Shown here: in pieces, positions 1-9,176 of the stretch
Position numbering within the stretch: the first letter of the stretch is position 1
How the letters are laid out: each line of letters begins with the position of its first letter
From: JAEYOM01 sp036260935
GTDB lineage: Bacteria > Bacillota > Clostridia > Acetivibrionales > DTU013
Length of the DNA stretch: 64,000 nt
Assembly: GCA_036260935.1 (NCBI GenBank)
Contig: DATALQ010000029.1
Span: 1 to 64,000, forward strand
Direction: 5' to 3'
The notes under the pieces: generated by a model
Told to the model about the DNA's origin: nothing
What the model saw: the letters and a program-made list of their open reading frames with translations, nothing else
The model's database searches: none
Position numbers and translations under genes: made by a program

Positions 1-225
<225 letters not shown>

Positions 226-522
226 GTTCAAACTTTATTCAGAGAGCCATTTGGCTCTTTGTTTACGTTATCACTGACTTTGTTTGTAATCATACTGCAA
301 TGCGTTACGTCGCAATATGACTTTTAAAGTACGCAAAGTACTTTACTCAATAGAATTTTCGAGTTCCTTTACACACCTGCAGATTTTACTCTGCAAGTAA
401 CATGATCGATTTTGCTCGATCAAGTGTATTGTCTCTCACTGTTTACTTTTCAAGGTCCATATACCTTAACTCTTCCCTTCAAAGGGCTTCGTTTCGGCGC
501 CGTCCTCGCGAGCGGCTTTATT

Positions 523-551
523 ATAGTACCACGCTCACTTGCTTTTGTCAA
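523..551 (-). promoter_or_regulatory. rRNA operon promoter (sigma-A)
   Basis: On the minus strand there is a perfect TTGACA (551-546), a 17-bp spacer and TACTAT (528-523). It sits about 300 bp upstream of the 16S 5' end. The sequence between (226-522) is the untranslated rRNA leader, and I see no gene in it. From 552 to about 850 I also see nothing that looks coding on either strand. Confidence 0.8.
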
Positions 552-851
552 CCACCTTTTTTAATTTCTTTCAGATGGCCGGGATTTCCATTTCCGCCGG
601 CTGCACTTCTGCATCCGTCTCAATTTCATCCGCTTTATCGCATTTTCATGGTACATTTGCTTTACTGCCCTGCCGCGCAGCGTTCATTTCGTTTCGTTCG
701 CCGCGGGACAGCTTCTATACTATATCACCGGTCAAGGCCTTGTTCAACCCATACATATTAGCTTTAACCTTTATCGCGCTGATTTATTCCTGTTTCTCTT
801 TTTTATACTCGGTTTTATTGTCGTATATTCGTATTTGCTCCGTACTCTGAT

Positions 852-890
852 AAAAAAATCAGTTTTTCTCCCCGAATCGCCGGAAAAACT
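852..890 (-). terminator. Rho-independent terminator after the HATPase gene
   Basis: On the minus strand AGTTTTTC and GAAAAACT form a stem around a GC-containing loop. It is followed by a run of seven T (859-853). It lies about 90 bp past the stop of the gene at 983-1420 and would separate that operon from the rRNA promoter. Confidence 0.6.
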
Positions 891-982
891 ACCGGTTTGA
901 CTAAGTTCCGTCAATTGAAAGGCCGGAACTACTTTTAGCAGCCCCGGCCAATTGTATGTCTATTGATCATCTTATAAAGGAT

Positions 983-1420
983 TTAATCGATGTGCTTCAT
1001 TATAACTATCTTATTGCCTTTCGAATTTACCTTCACCTTATCGCACAGAGATTTGACTATCCTGAGGCCTCTCCCACATTCGCACATATTATCGGGTCCG
1101 GTATCGCAGGGCTGCGAGGCTTGCTCGTCGCATAGCTTTACATAATCATATCCGCAGCCTTCATCTTCTATCATAATGTACAATTCAGTTTTTTCTGCAA
1201 TTCCCGCACTGATCCTGACCGATTTGTTCTCGTTCCCCCTGTTCCCATGCATGATAGCGTTTACAAGGAGTTCGTTAATTATGACTCTAATATCGAAGAG
1301 AGTGGTGTCGTTAAGCTGGCCGCAGGTATCCTGCAGACTGTTCAGCAGACCATCTGTTACGATACTTATGCTGCTTATATTGCTAGACACAAGATTACTG
1401 TAAACGTTCAGACTCTTCAA
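983..1420 (-). CDS. Anti-sigma-type HATPase (RsbW/SpoIIAB-like serine kinase fold)
   Basis: A 145-residue GHKL ATPase of the anti-sigma-factor type. All nucleotide-binding boxes are intact: N-box with Glu50 and Asn54 (INELLVNAIMHGN), G1 box EDEGCGYD (about 85-92) and G2 box CGRGLRIVK (115-123). The start is TTG, preceded by AAGGACG. It lies 158 bp beyond the sigma gene on the same strand, so it probably belongs to the same regulatory module. Proteins of this family bind a sigma factor or phosphorylate a STAS antagonist. Which partner it uses cannot be told from sequence. It is a more canonical kinase than the one encoded next to the sigma gene. Confidence 0.85.
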   Translation of the reverse strand: MKSLNVYSNLVSSNISSISIVTDGLLNSLQDTCGQLNDTTLFDIRVIINELLVNAIMHGNRGNENKSVRISAGIAEKTELYIMIEDEGCGYDYVKLCDEQASQPCDTGPDNMCECGRGLRIVKSLCDKVKVNSKGNKIVIMKHID

Positions 1421-1578
1421 GCCGTTCCACGTCCTTGAATCAAATAATTAAGCCGCTTTACTATAAAACGGACTCATATGTATATGTTACCCGTACAGGG
1501 CCTCTGTAAACAGGCACAGCAGTGTATATTTACAGTCTCTGGCTGTTTCCAAAGGCCGGGCTATCGTCGAAGGTCGTT

Positions 1579-2340
1579 CTACTTTGACAGCATGTTTCTG
1601 AAACGCTCAAGGATTTTGCGCTCAAGTCTGGAAACATACATTTGGGAAACGCCTATCTTGTCGGCTATTTCCTTCTGAGTTTTTCTACCGAAATAGCGCA
1701 GACGAATGAACTCCTTTTCGGCTTCATTAAACTTTTCAAGACTTTTCTCAAGGAAATCCCTATTTTCTATCTTTTCAAAGGTCGCATCTTCGTCGCCTAC
1801 TGTTTCGTGTAGTTCAAGATCGTCGTCATTAAAAACATTCTGATCAAAGGACTGTATATTATAGGCATTCCATGATTCGATTATTTCAAGAACGGTCTCT
1901 TCCTTAATATTCAGATAAGCTGCGATCTCGTCGGCCTTGGGTGATCTGTGTAGTTCCTGCGTCAGCTGATCCCTTGCAATATTGACTTTCTGGTAGACTT
2001 CATATATTCGGCGGGGTACTCTGATCGCAGAGCTTTTATCCCGGAAATACCTTTTAATCTCACCGATAACGGTAGGCGTTGCAAAACTGACGAACTTGAA
2101 ACCCTTATCAGGGCTGAAACGCTCCACTGCCTTGATCAGTGCCACACAGGCGACCTGATATATGTCGTCGTAATCCACTCCGCGGTTCTGAAACTTTCGG
2201 GATATTATTTCAGCAAGATATAAATGTCTGTTGACAAGCTCGTTCCTGTCGGCAACATTCTTATACCTTACATATCTTTCAAATAGCGAATCGGTGTCCT
2301 CCGGTTCCTGTAAAACGGATGTTTTGTGATTGCGATCCAT
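1579..2340 (-). CDS. RNA polymerase sigma factor, SigB/SigF/SigG subfamily
   Basis: A 253-residue sigma-70 family protein with region 2 (the DDIYQVACVALIKAVERF and FATPTVIGEIKRYFRD segments), region 3 (about 120-165) and a C-terminal region 4 helix-turn-helix (QKEIADKIGVSQMYVSRLER). The motifs match the SigB/SigF/SigG group. It is the last gene of a STAS - HATPase - sigma order, the arrangement of spoIIA and of rsbV-rsbW-sigB. RBS GAGGTGAT precedes the ATG. A general stress role (SigB-like) is more likely than SigF because the locus continues with lysS-linked genes and a second HATPase, but this is inference. Confidence 0.9.
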   Translation of the reverse strand: MDRNHKTSVLQEPEDTDSLFERYVRYKNVADRNELVNRHLYLAEIISRKFQNRGVDYDDIYQVACVALIKAVERFSPDKGFKFVSFATPTVIGEIKRYFRDKSSAIRVPRRIYEVYQKVNIARDQLTQELHRSPKADEIAAYLNIKEETVLEIIESWNAYNIQSFDQNVFNDDDLELHETVGDEDATFEKIENRDFLEKSLEKFNEAEKEFIRLRYFGRKTQKEIADKIGVSQMYVSRLERKILERFRNMLSK

Positions 2341-2354
2341 TATAGGATATCACC

Positions 2355-2735
2355 TCAAAATTTTTTTGTCATGGAAAGCATATAGCTTTTATTTTCGGGG
2401 CAATATTCAACGCTATCCATAAATGCGTTTATTATAGACATGCCTAATCCGTCTTCATCGTTTTGGAATATACAGTCCACTTTTTTGATATCGGAAGAAA
2501 AGTTTACAACCAACTTGTCTGTGAATAATCCAAATTCAATTACATACAGTTTACTGCTATTCTCAGCAACGCCTATAATCCTGCTGCAGACCTCCGAGAC
2601 TGATACTTTGATATCTTCAACAGTGTCGATGTCAAACCCGGCCCTGTTGGCCACCCCCGAAGCGGTCAGCCTTGCAACGCTTACATATTCTGCCTTGCAC
2701 GGCAGCGTTATTGTGATCCTGTCGTGTGACTCCAT
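2355..2735 (-). CDS. Degenerate anti-sigma HATPase (RsbW/SpoIIAB-like)
   Basis: A 126-residue protein between the STAS and sigma genes, the position of RsbW/SpoIIAB. The fold is recognisable (helix with SVSEVCSRIIG, C-terminal GLGMSII). The N-box Asn expected four residues after Glu48 is Arg52, and no clear DxGxG G1 box is visible. It may therefore still bind the sigma factor but be a poor ATPase/kinase. RBS AAAGGAG precedes ATG. The gap to the sigma gene is 14 bp, so the two are cotranscribed. Confidence 0.8.
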   Translation of the reverse strand: MESHDRITITLPCKAEYVSVARLTASGVANRAGFDIDTVEDIKVSVSEVCSRIIGVAENSSKLYVIEFGLFTDKLVVNFSSDIKKVDCIFQNDEDGLGMSIINAFMDSVEYCPENKSYMLSMTKKF

Positions 2736-2760
2736 CCTCTATCGCTCCTTTTAAAGACGC

Positions 2761-3075
2761 TCAGTGCAGTATGAAAAGCTTATCGAGCCCAGTTATGACA
2801 AATAGTTTTCGAATGTTATCCCTGACATTTTCGATAAATATGTTTTTGCCCTTTTGCTTGATTTTTTTCAGGGCACCGACAAATATGCCAAGGCCCGTGC
2901 TGTCGATATAATTAAGATTACTGCAATCTATAACGAGATCCGTGTCGCTTTTGTCAACGGTATGGTAAAGCTTTTCCTTGAACAGCTGTGCGGTGTAAAT
3001 ATCAACTTCGCCGCTGACCATAACCTTTGCGGCATTTTCTGAAAATTCCTCCCTGAAAACCAATTCGCTTGACAT
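2761..3075 (-). CDS. STAS-domain anti-sigma factor antagonist (RsbV/SpoIIAA-like)
   Basis: A 104-residue single STAS domain. The phosphorylatable motif is DSTGLG (Ser59/Thr60) after the strand TDLVIDCSNLNYI. In the family, the unphosphorylated form captures the anti-sigma HATPase and frees the sigma factor. RBS AGGAGG precedes ATG. The gene starts 20 bp after the stop of the preceding J-like gene and 25 bp before the HATPase gene, so it is probably part of one transcription unit. Confidence 0.9.
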   Translation of the reverse strand: MSSELVFREEFSENAAKVMVSGEVDIYTAQLFKEKLYHTVDKSDTDLVIDCSNLNYIDSTGLGIFVGALKKIKQKGKNIFIENVRDNIRKLFVITGLDKLFILH

Positions 3076-3095
3076 CTGCTCATCCTCCTGTCCGA

Positions 3096-4175
3096 TTATT
3101 TCATTAGGAATTTTATAAACTTCTCTGCCTTTTCTTTATTCTTTGAACTGACATATATGCCTGCTATCTTGTCGGGTCCGAGTACGCCCGCTTCATTGAG
3201 CGCCGTACTACCGGACACGTCTATGCCGTACAGATGGGCCTGGTTATTGTTTGTTCCGCCCTGTGCAGAAGGGTCTGAGTCTTCATCTATTTTTGCTACC
3301 AATTCCTTATTTTTCTCAAGGTCAGCGCCAAGCTTCGGCGCAATCTCATCGAGGTTCATGAATACGCCCTGTTTTGCATAGAGGAAATACCTGTCCTTGT
3401 CAACTATCAGAACATCGAGATCTCCGGCTGCAACCAGTACCATGGCTTTCATCTGCATGGCATACTGCTGGTCGCCGTTGGCCTGGCCCATAATGGGTTG
3501 CTGCTGAGTGCCCGTAGACTGTTGCTGATTGTCTGAGGATGTCTGCTGGTTTTCCGTCGTTTGCTGCTGATTGCCGGAAGCCTGCTGGTTATCCGGAACA
3601 TCGGCTGGGGTAAGGTATGCGCCATCGATGCCCGGTTCCTTTATTTCGGGTATATCTTTTTTGATACTGTCGCTGAGCTTATCAACAGCATCAAGATAGC
3701 TGAATTCGCCCAAAAAGGCTATGTTGAAGTCAGGCTCCACCCGGTTTACAAAGCTGCGGATACCGAAAAACAAAGCAATAGCCAAAACCAGTGCGCCCAA
3801 TATATGAAACTTGTAATAATAGAAAAAATTCCGTGCCTTCTTTTCGTCTATGCCCGCCTTCTGTAAAAGAGGGGCTGCCTTGCTCGGCGGCTGTTCCTTG
3901 ACCACGACCTCGTAGCCCATGAGAATATTATATGCCTCCGTAACCTGATCAAAAGTGTACTCCTCGGCCACGGTCTCTTTTGGTACACTATTTGCGGCTG
4001 TCTGAGGGCTTCCGTTTTCAGCCGTGCCGGCTCCGTCGGCATCGTCATACACAGGCTCGGGAGGCAGGCTTGCGGCCCTGTGCTTCTTAAGCAATATGGA
4101 ATATTTTCTTTCTATATCGTTACGGCTTGTTTCCTTTGTAACCCCAAGTATTTTGCGAGCTTCCTTCTTGTCCAT
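3096..4175 (-). CDS. J-domain-like membrane protein with Gln-rich segment, unknown function
   Basis: A 359-residue protein with an unusual build. Residues 1-90 resemble a DnaJ J-domain (ARKILGVTKETSRNDIERKYSILLKKHR, then FDQVTEAYNILMG) but lack the HPD motif and carry a low-complexity insertion. One membrane helix is at about 127-147 (HILGALVLAIALFFGI). A predicted extracytoplasmic part contains Asn/Gln-rich repeats at about 198-230. The C-terminal domain ends in SSKNKEKAEKFIKFLMK, reminiscent of a solute-binding fold, but I cannot assign it. RBS AGAGAGG. It lies 24 bp after lysS and 20 bp before the STAS gene, so it may take part in signalling to the sigma module. Confidence 0.8.
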   Translation of the reverse strand: MDKKEARKILGVTKETSRNDIERKYSILLKKHRAASLPPEPVYDDADGAGTAENGSPQTAANSVPKETVAEEYTFDQVTEAYNILMGYEVVVKEQPPSKAAPLLQKAGIDEKKARNFFYYYKFHILGALVLAIALFFGIRSFVNRVEPDFNIAFLGEFSYLDAVDKLSDSIKKDIPEIKEPGIDGAYLTPADVPDNQQASGNQQQTTENQQTSSDNQQQSTGTQQQPIMGQANGDQQYAMQMKAMVLVAAGDLDVLIVDKDRYFLYAKQGVFMNLDEIAPKLGADLEKNKELVAKIDEDSDPSAQGGTNNNQAHLYGIDVSGSTALNEAGVLGPDKIAGIYVSSKNKEKAEKFIKFLMK

Positions 4176-4199
4176 AAACGACCGACCTCTCTTGTTTTA

Positions 4200-5696
4200 C
4201 TATTCCCTGGGCTTCATAGTTGGAAACAGTAAAATGTCTCTGATGGAATAAGAATCCGTAAGCAGCATTATCAGCCTGTCTATACCGATCCCCAATCCAC
4301 CGGTCGGAGGCATGCCGTATTCGAGCGCATTGACATAATCGTCGTCCATCATACTCGCTTCATCATCTCCGGACTCTCTCTTCATGACCTGTTTCATAAA
4401 CCTATCCTTCTGGTCAACCGGATCGTTCAGCTCGGAGTATGCATTTGCCATTTCCCTGCCTGTAATGAACAGTTCGAACCTCTCTGTAAGCTCAGGCCTG
4501 TCCGGCTTTCTCTTGGTTAGCGGTGAAATCTCTACAGGGTAATCCATAATGAATGTCGGCTGGAGCAGGTGCTCCTCGACCAGTTCTTCAAACATGAGGT
4601 TCATGACCTCGCCCTTCGATAACTTGTTATCTACGTGCAGCTTCAGATTACGCGCAGCGGTGCGGGCGTCCTCATCGCTCCCGATATTGTCGAAATCCAC
4701 TCCGCTGTACTGGAGCACAGCTTCGCGCATAGTCATTCTGTTCCACGGCGGCGTAAGATCTATTTCCTGTCCCTGATAAATCACCTTCGAAGTGCCGAGC
4801 ACCTCCTGAGCAACTGTAGAAATCAGCGATTCGGTCAGTTCCATCATGCCCTTGTAGTCGTTGTATGCCTCATAAACCTCCATCATCGTGAATTCAGGAT
4901 TGTGCTTGATGGACATTCCTTCGTTTCTGAACATCCTGCCCATTTCGTAGACCTTTTCGAGACCTCCGACTATAAGCCGCTTCAAGTACAGTTCAGGCGC
5001 AATCCTGAGAAAAAGGTCTATGTCCAGCGTGTTGTGATGCGTGATAAACGGTTTGGCTGTTGCTCCGCCCTGTATCGTATTGAGCATCGGGGTGTCGACT
5101 TCGAGGAATCCCCGGTCGTCAAGGTATCTTCTGATCCCTTTCATTATCCTGCTTCTTGTTATGAAGGTGCTTTTTACTTCAGGATTTATGATAAGGTCAA
5201 CATATCTCTGCCTGTAACGCAGATCTACATCCTTTAGGCCATGCCATTTCTCCGGAAGCGGCTGCAATGATTTTGCTAGCAGAAGTACGCTTTCCGCCTT
5301 GATCGAGATCTCTCCCTTATGTGTTTTAAAGACAGTGCCCTTAACACCGACCATATCCCCGATGTCGAATTTTTTAAAGTCTTCATAGGCTTCCTCACCG
5401 ATCCCGTCTATCCTTACATAGATCTGGATCTTGCCGTCCCTGTCCTGAACGTCGCAGAAGCTAGCCTTACCCATGCCCCTCTTGGACATCAGCCTTCCCG
5501 CTATCGAAACTTGCACTCCGTCGAAAGCCTCGAAATTATCGGTTATCTGTTTCGAATTTTGAGTTACATCATATTTAACAATTTTAAAAGGATCCTTACC
5601 GTTCTGCTGAAGCTCTTGAAGTTTCAGCCTTCTTACCTTTAGGACCTCGCTAAGATCCTCCATCTCCTGGTTGTTAATTTCATTATTATCCGCCAT
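4200..5696 (-). CDS. lysS: Lysyl-tRNA synthetase, class II
   Basis: Charges tRNA-Lys with lysine. The protein has an N-terminal OB-fold anticodon-binding domain (VSIAGRLMSKRGMGKASF) and class II motifs: motif 2 MGRMFRNEGMSIKHNPEFT, and motif 3 near the C-terminus (GLGIGIDRLIMLLT). The ATG at 5696 is chosen because GGGAGG lies eight bases upstream; an in-frame upstream extension to 5762 has no RBS. Length (498 aa) is normal for the family. Downstream genes follow within 24 bp. Confidence 0.97.
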   Translation of the reverse strand: MADNNEINNQEMEDLSEVLKVRRLKLQELQQNGKDPFKIVKYDVTQNSKQITDNFEAFDGVQVSIAGRLMSKRGMGKASFCDVQDRDGKIQIYVRIDGIGEEAYEDFKKFDIGDMVGVKGTVFKTHKGEISIKAESVLLLAKSLQPLPEKWHGLKDVDLRYRQRYVDLIINPEVKSTFITRSRIMKGIRRYLDDRGFLEVDTPMLNTIQGGATAKPFITHHNTLDIDLFLRIAPELYLKRLIVGGLEKVYEMGRMFRNEGMSIKHNPEFTMMEVYEAYNDYKGMMELTESLISTVAQEVLGTSKVIYQGQEIDLTPPWNRMTMREAVLQYSGVDFDNIGSDEDARTAARNLKLHVDNKLSKGEVMNLMFEELVEEHLLQPTFIMDYPVEISPLTKRKPDRPELTERFELFITGREMANAYSELNDPVDQKDRFMKQVMKRESGDDEASMMDDDYVNALEYGMPPTGGLGIGIDRLIMLLTDSYSIRDILLFPTMKPRE

Positions 5697-5770
5697 TAAA
5701 AGAACCTCCCACAGTATTGTGTATTTCCAGGACGGCTTGTTACAGCCTTTCCAAAATCTCATCCATGCAA

Positions 5771-5802
5771 GAATAACAGTTTATACAAATAAACTGTTAT
5801 TC
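5771..5802 (-). repeat. Perfect 14-bp inverted repeat in the greA-lysS gap
   Basis: GAATAACAGTTTAT and its exact complement flank a 4-base loop. It is AT-rich and has no T-run on the minus strand, so it is a weak terminator at best. It lies between the greA stop and the lysS start and could be a processing site or an attenuator. Confidence 0.5.
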
Positions 5803-5850
5803 CGATTATCTTATTATATATTAAATTGTTCTAAAGGTACAAATTAATTC

Positions 5851-6327
5851 CTATTTATCGATCTTAAGTATTTTAAATTTCAATGTTCCGTCGGGCACTG
5901 CCACTTCCACTACGTTTCCCTTCTTTTTATGCATCAGCGCGCTTCCCACGGGGGACTCGTTCGATATCTTGAACTGCGCAGGGTTAGCTTCGGTGGAGCC
6001 CACAATCGTATAAACTATTTCTTCATTATATTCCATATCAAGGAGATGTACTTTTGAACCGATTGTTACCTTGTCGGTGCTGACATCCTCCTCGTCAATA
6101 ACACGGGCATGTTTGAGCATGGTTTCAAGCTGGGCGATTCTGCCTTCTACATAAGCCTGCTCATTTTTAGCTTCATCATATTCGGAATTTTCTGAAATAT
6201 CCCCAAATGAAAGAGCGACTTTGATTCTTTCCTTTATCTCCATCCTCTTGGGTCCTCTCAGCTGTTCGAGCTCTTCTTCCAGCTTCTTTAATCCCTCATA
6301 AGTCAGAATGACTTCTTTGCCTGCCAT
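5851..6327 (-). CDS. greA: Transcription elongation factor GreA
   Basis: A 158-residue GreA: N-terminal coiled coil (about 10-75, with the tip acidic region GDISENSEYDEAKNEQ) and C-terminal FKBP-like domain ending in GTLKFKILKI. It stimulates RNA polymerase to cleave backtracked transcripts. RBS GGAGAGG precedes ATG. It has its own consensus promoter 180 bp upstream and a 170-nt leader. lysS follows 155 bp downstream. Confidence 0.97.
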   Translation of the reverse strand: MAGKEVILTYEGLKKLEEELEQLRGPKRMEIKERIKVALSFGDISENSEYDEAKNEQAYVEGRIAQLETMLKHARVIDEEDVSTDKVTIGSKVHLLDMEYNEEIVYTIVGSTEANPAQFKISNESPVGSALMHKKKGNVVEVAVPDGTLKFKILKIDK

Positions 6328-6505
6328 TTAGAGCCTCTCCTTTACCTTAAATTTGTGTAATAATATATGCATTTAACTTGTATTTATTCTGTAATACAGC
6401 CTGCAAATAATGTAGCAGAACTGTAGTATACATATAAATAGCACTGGTTATTTACAGTGCTTGGAAATTTCGCAAATCATTTTCATATCGCATATGATTT
6501 TTTTA

Positions 6506-6534
6506 ATTATAAAATACTGTACAACCGTTGTCAA
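6506..6534 (-). promoter_or_regulatory. greA promoter (sigma-A, consensus)
   Basis: On the minus strand there is TTGACA (6534-6529), a 17-bp spacer and TATAAT (6511-6506), a perfect match to the vegetative consensus. The roughly 170-nt leader to greA contains a small hairpin at 6461-6440 (AGCACTG/CAGTGCT) without a T-run. Confidence 0.85.
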
Positions 6535-6571
6535 TAAACTTCTTACCTTATAGCCTCCTAATAGCGCCTGC

Positions 6572-6623
6572 CATATAAAAACCTTACTCCCGGCAATAAT
6601 TTGAAACTATCGGAAGTAAGGTT
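6572..6623 (-). terminator. Terminator after guaB
   Basis: On the minus strand AACCTTACT/AGTAAGGTT arms with an additional CCG/CGG pairing enclose an AT-rich loop. TTTTATAT follows. It lies 24 bp past the guaB stop. Confidence 0.75.
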
Positions 6624-6646
6624 CGACTACATTTATGGCACTATTT

Positions 6647-8149
6647 TCATACGGATGTTTCGTTGTCCTTTAGAATGACGTCGTGAGCTCCGCCCTCGAT
6701 TATACTGGTGGAAGAAACAAGCGTAAGCCTGGCTTTACTGTGTAGTTCTTCAAGGTTCAGCGCTCCGCAGGTGCACATGGTCGATTTAAGTTTGCTCAAA
6801 GTTGTCTCAAGGTTGTCTTTGAGATTGCCGGCATACGGAACATACGAATCGACGCCCTCTTCAAAGTCCATCTTCTGCTTGCCGCCCATGTCGTAGCGCT
6901 GCCAGTTGCGGGCCCTGTTCGAGCCCTCGCCCCAGTATTCCTTAACATAGTTGTTGCCGATCTTCAGCTTTCTCGTGGGGCTTTCATCGAACCTCGCAAA
7001 ATACCTGCCAAGCATGATGAAGTTGGCGCCCATGGCCAGAGCCAGCGACATATGGTAATCATGTACGATACCGCCGTCGGAGCAGATCGGAACATAAATC
7101 CCGGTCTTTTCAAAATACTCGTCTCTGGCCCTCGCCACTTCAATAACTGCGGTGGCCTGTCCCCGGCCTATCCCCTTCGTCTCCCTCGTAATACATATGG
7201 AACCGCCGCCTATGCCAACCTTGACGAAATCGGCACCGGCTTCGACCAGATAAAGGAAACCCTCCTTATCGACGATATTTCCTCCGCCGACCTTTACCTC
7301 GCCTTTGTACTTATTTTTAATCCATTGGATGGTGTCCTTCTGATACTCGGTATAACCATCGGAGGAATCGATGCAGAGTATGTCGACGCCCGCGTCTACA
7401 AGTGCAGGAACCCTCTCCATATAATCCCTGGTGTTAATGCCGGCTCCGGTCATAAGACGCTTATTGGAATCGAGCAGTTCGTTGGGATTCTCCTTGTGGC
7501 TGTCATAGTCCTTTCTGAATACCATATAAACAAGGTTCTGATTCTTGTCAATGATCGGCAGCGCATTCAGTTTATGATCCCAGATCATATCATTGGCCTC
7601 TTTGAGAGTAATGCCTTCATTTCCGTATATGAGGGAACTGAAGGGCGTCATAAACTGCGTAATCCTGGTGTCCGGCGGGGTCCTGCTTACTCTGTAATCC
7701 CTGCTCGTAACTATTCCAAGGAGCTTACCCGTAGGTGATCCGTCTTCTGTTATTGCTATTGTCGAATGGCCGGTTCTGGACTTAAGCGCCATCACGTCCG
7801 AGAGACAATCGTCGGGTTTCAAATTCGAATCACTGACTACAAAACCTGCTTTATATTTCTTTACCTTCCTTACCATCTCTGCCTGCTCGTCAATGGGCTG
7901 CGACACGAAAATAAAAGAAAGGCCTCCGCACCTCGCCAGCTCTATTGCCATTCCTGAATCCGAAACAGCCTGCATTACTGCAGATACGAGCGGTATATTT
8001 ATGTGCATGGAAGCCTTTTCGCCCTTACGGAATTTTACTATCGGTGTCTTCATACTTATATTCTGCGGTGTACATTCTTTAGTCGTTAGGTTGGGCAACA
8101 GCAGGTACTCGTTAAAAGTATGGGATGGTTCATTGTAGAAAAGCGCCAT
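6647..8149 (-). CDS. guaB: IMP dehydrogenase
   Basis: Oxidises IMP to XMP, the first committed step of GMP synthesis. It is a TIM-barrel protein of 500 residues with two inserted CBS domains (about 95-215). The active-site loop is GIGGGSICITRE, with the catalytic Cys in GSIC. The flap region with NWQRYDMGGKQKM lies in the C-terminal third. The start is the ATG at 8149, nine bases after AGGAGG; an in-frame GTG at 8170 lies upstream of that RBS. The N-terminus is longer than in short GuaB forms. Confidence 0.95.
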   Translation of the reverse strand: MALFYNEPSHTFNEYLLLPNLTTKECTPQNISMKTPIVKFRKGEKASMHINIPLVSAVMQAVSDSGMAIELARCGGLSFIFVSQPIDEQAEMVRKVKKYKAGFVVSDSNLKPDDCLSDVMALKSRTGHSTIAITEDGSPTGKLLGIVTSRDYRVSRTPPDTRITQFMTPFSSLIYGNEGITLKEANDMIWDHKLNALPIIDKNQNLVYMVFRKDYDSHKENPNELLDSNKRLMTGAGINTRDYMERVPALVDAGVDILCIDSSDGYTEYQKDTIQWIKNKYKGEVKVGGGNIVDKEGFLYLVEAGADFVKVGIGGGSICITRETKGIGRGQATAVIEVARARDEYFEKTGIYVPICSDGGIVHDYHMSLALAMGANFIMLGRYFARFDESPTRKLKIGNNYVKEYWGEGSNRARNWQRYDMGGKQKMDFEEGVDSYVPYAGNLKDNLETTLSKLKSTMCTCGALNLEELHSKARLTLVSSTSIIEGGAHDVILKDNETSV

Positions 8150-8211
8150 GAAATCATACCTCCTATTCACTGGCCTTATTCATGTACAGTCTCTAAAAAA
8201 TATTAGATAAC

Positions 8212-8240
8212 ATTATACATAAGAAGCCTATCCGCGTCAA
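8212..8240 (-). promoter_or_regulatory. guaB promoter (sigma-A)
   Basis: On the minus strand there is TTGACG (8240-8235), a 17-bp spacer and TATAAT (8217-8212). Transcription would start about 55 bp upstream of the guaB ATG. I see no purine riboswitch in this short leader. Confidence 0.8.
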
Positions 8241-8274
8241 GGAGATAAATTTAATGCGGTTCTTTCGCTTCCGG

Positions 8275-9000
8275 CTATCCCTGCGTTTTAAAAAGCTTGT
8301 CGATCGCGCCGGCGAGTTTGACCTTGGAATCCTGGAACATCTCAACTATCTTAAATTTGATCTTGATCGGTATTTCACCCTCGTTATCGGAGGAGGTAAC
8401 TACATCATACTCCTCATCAGTCAGCACTTTTTTAAGATCTTCCTTTACGGAATCCGGCACAGTACCATGCGTTACGTCAACAAAGCACAGAGGCGGGAAA
8501 AGCACACACCACCAGTTGGCCCCCCGGCCTTCACCTATTACGACTCTCAACGCCTGATACTCCCCCGCCGGAAGCACAATATCTCCATATACCTTCGTCG
8601 GGAAGGGGTACTCGCCCAGGATCGTACGAACGCCATAATTCCTGCCTTTATCAGCAATCACTTTCTTTGCTGTGTTTGTTATTTCGGTAAGTCTTTCCTT
8701 TATAATACTTCTTGACTTTTCTATATTGTCGGAAGCCTTCAACTCGTTCTGTACATATGCCAGGATTGCGTCCCTTACATCCCTTTTCAGGCTCTGATCT
8801 TCAGGCGAGTCACTGTTTGCTATAACGTGCAGCCTAATAAGGTTTTCTGCCAGGCCTTTATTCACACTTTCAGAATAAGAGTTGAGCTGTAAAATCCCAG
8901 AAATCATTACTGTTATCAGCAGTGCTGCCGCGATCTTTAAATAGCCTTTTTTCCCTTTCAGGTTTCCGGCTTTGTTTATGAATGATTTGACTTTTATCAT
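8275..9000 (-). CDS. spoIIR: Stage II sporulation protein R
   Basis: A 241-residue protein with an N-terminal membrane/signal segment (about 23-41) and the SpoIIR hallmark IRLHVIANSDSPEDQSLKRDVRDAI. SpoIIR is made in the forespore under SigF and activates SpoIIGA in the septum so that pro-SigE is processed in the mother cell. Start ATG at 9000 with GGGGGAT upstream. A partial SigF-like element (GTATA then GGTATTGT) lies upstream but is not convincing. It confirms a sporulating organism. Confidence 0.93.
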   Translation of the reverse strand: MIKVKSFINKAGNLKGKKGYLKIAAALLITVMISGILQLNSYSESVNKGLAENLIRLHVIANSDSPEDQSLKRDVRDAILAYVQNELKASDNIEKSRSIIKERLTEITNTAKKVIADKGRNYGVRTILGEYPFPTKVYGDIVLPAGEYQALRVVIGEGRGANWWCVLFPPLCFVDVTHGTVPDSVKEDLKKVLTDEEYDVVTSSDNEGEIPIKIKFKIVEMFQDSKVKLAGAIDKLFKTQG

Positions 9001-9176
9001 TTGCGATATCCCCCTGACAATACCTGGGTGTATAAACCGTTATACATGCCCTGTTGATATTAAGTATTGTCAAAAAGGATAAAATTTATACTTTTAGTCA
9101 ACTATAACTAATGTGCATAAATTTTAGTCTCGTTTACTTAATTCGCTTGTGTTTCCTAATAATATATCTGCTCATT

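Noticed and set aside
402..850. Two overlapping plus-strand ORFs in the rRNA leader region
   Set aside because: They lie over the rRNA promoter, have no RBS, and the products are low-complexity Ser/Phe/Arg-rich with no known features.
4635..5237. 200-codon plus-strand ORF opposite lysS
   Set aside because: Fully inside a well-supported lysS on the other strand; no RBS or protein-like features.
7052..7738. 228-codon plus-strand ORF opposite guaB
   Set aside because: Antisense shadow of guaB, whose catalytic motifs are unambiguous.
8900..9070. SigF promoter for spoIIR
   Set aside because: Only a partial match (GTATA, then GGTATTGT) with the wrong base at a key position, so it is not listed as a feature.
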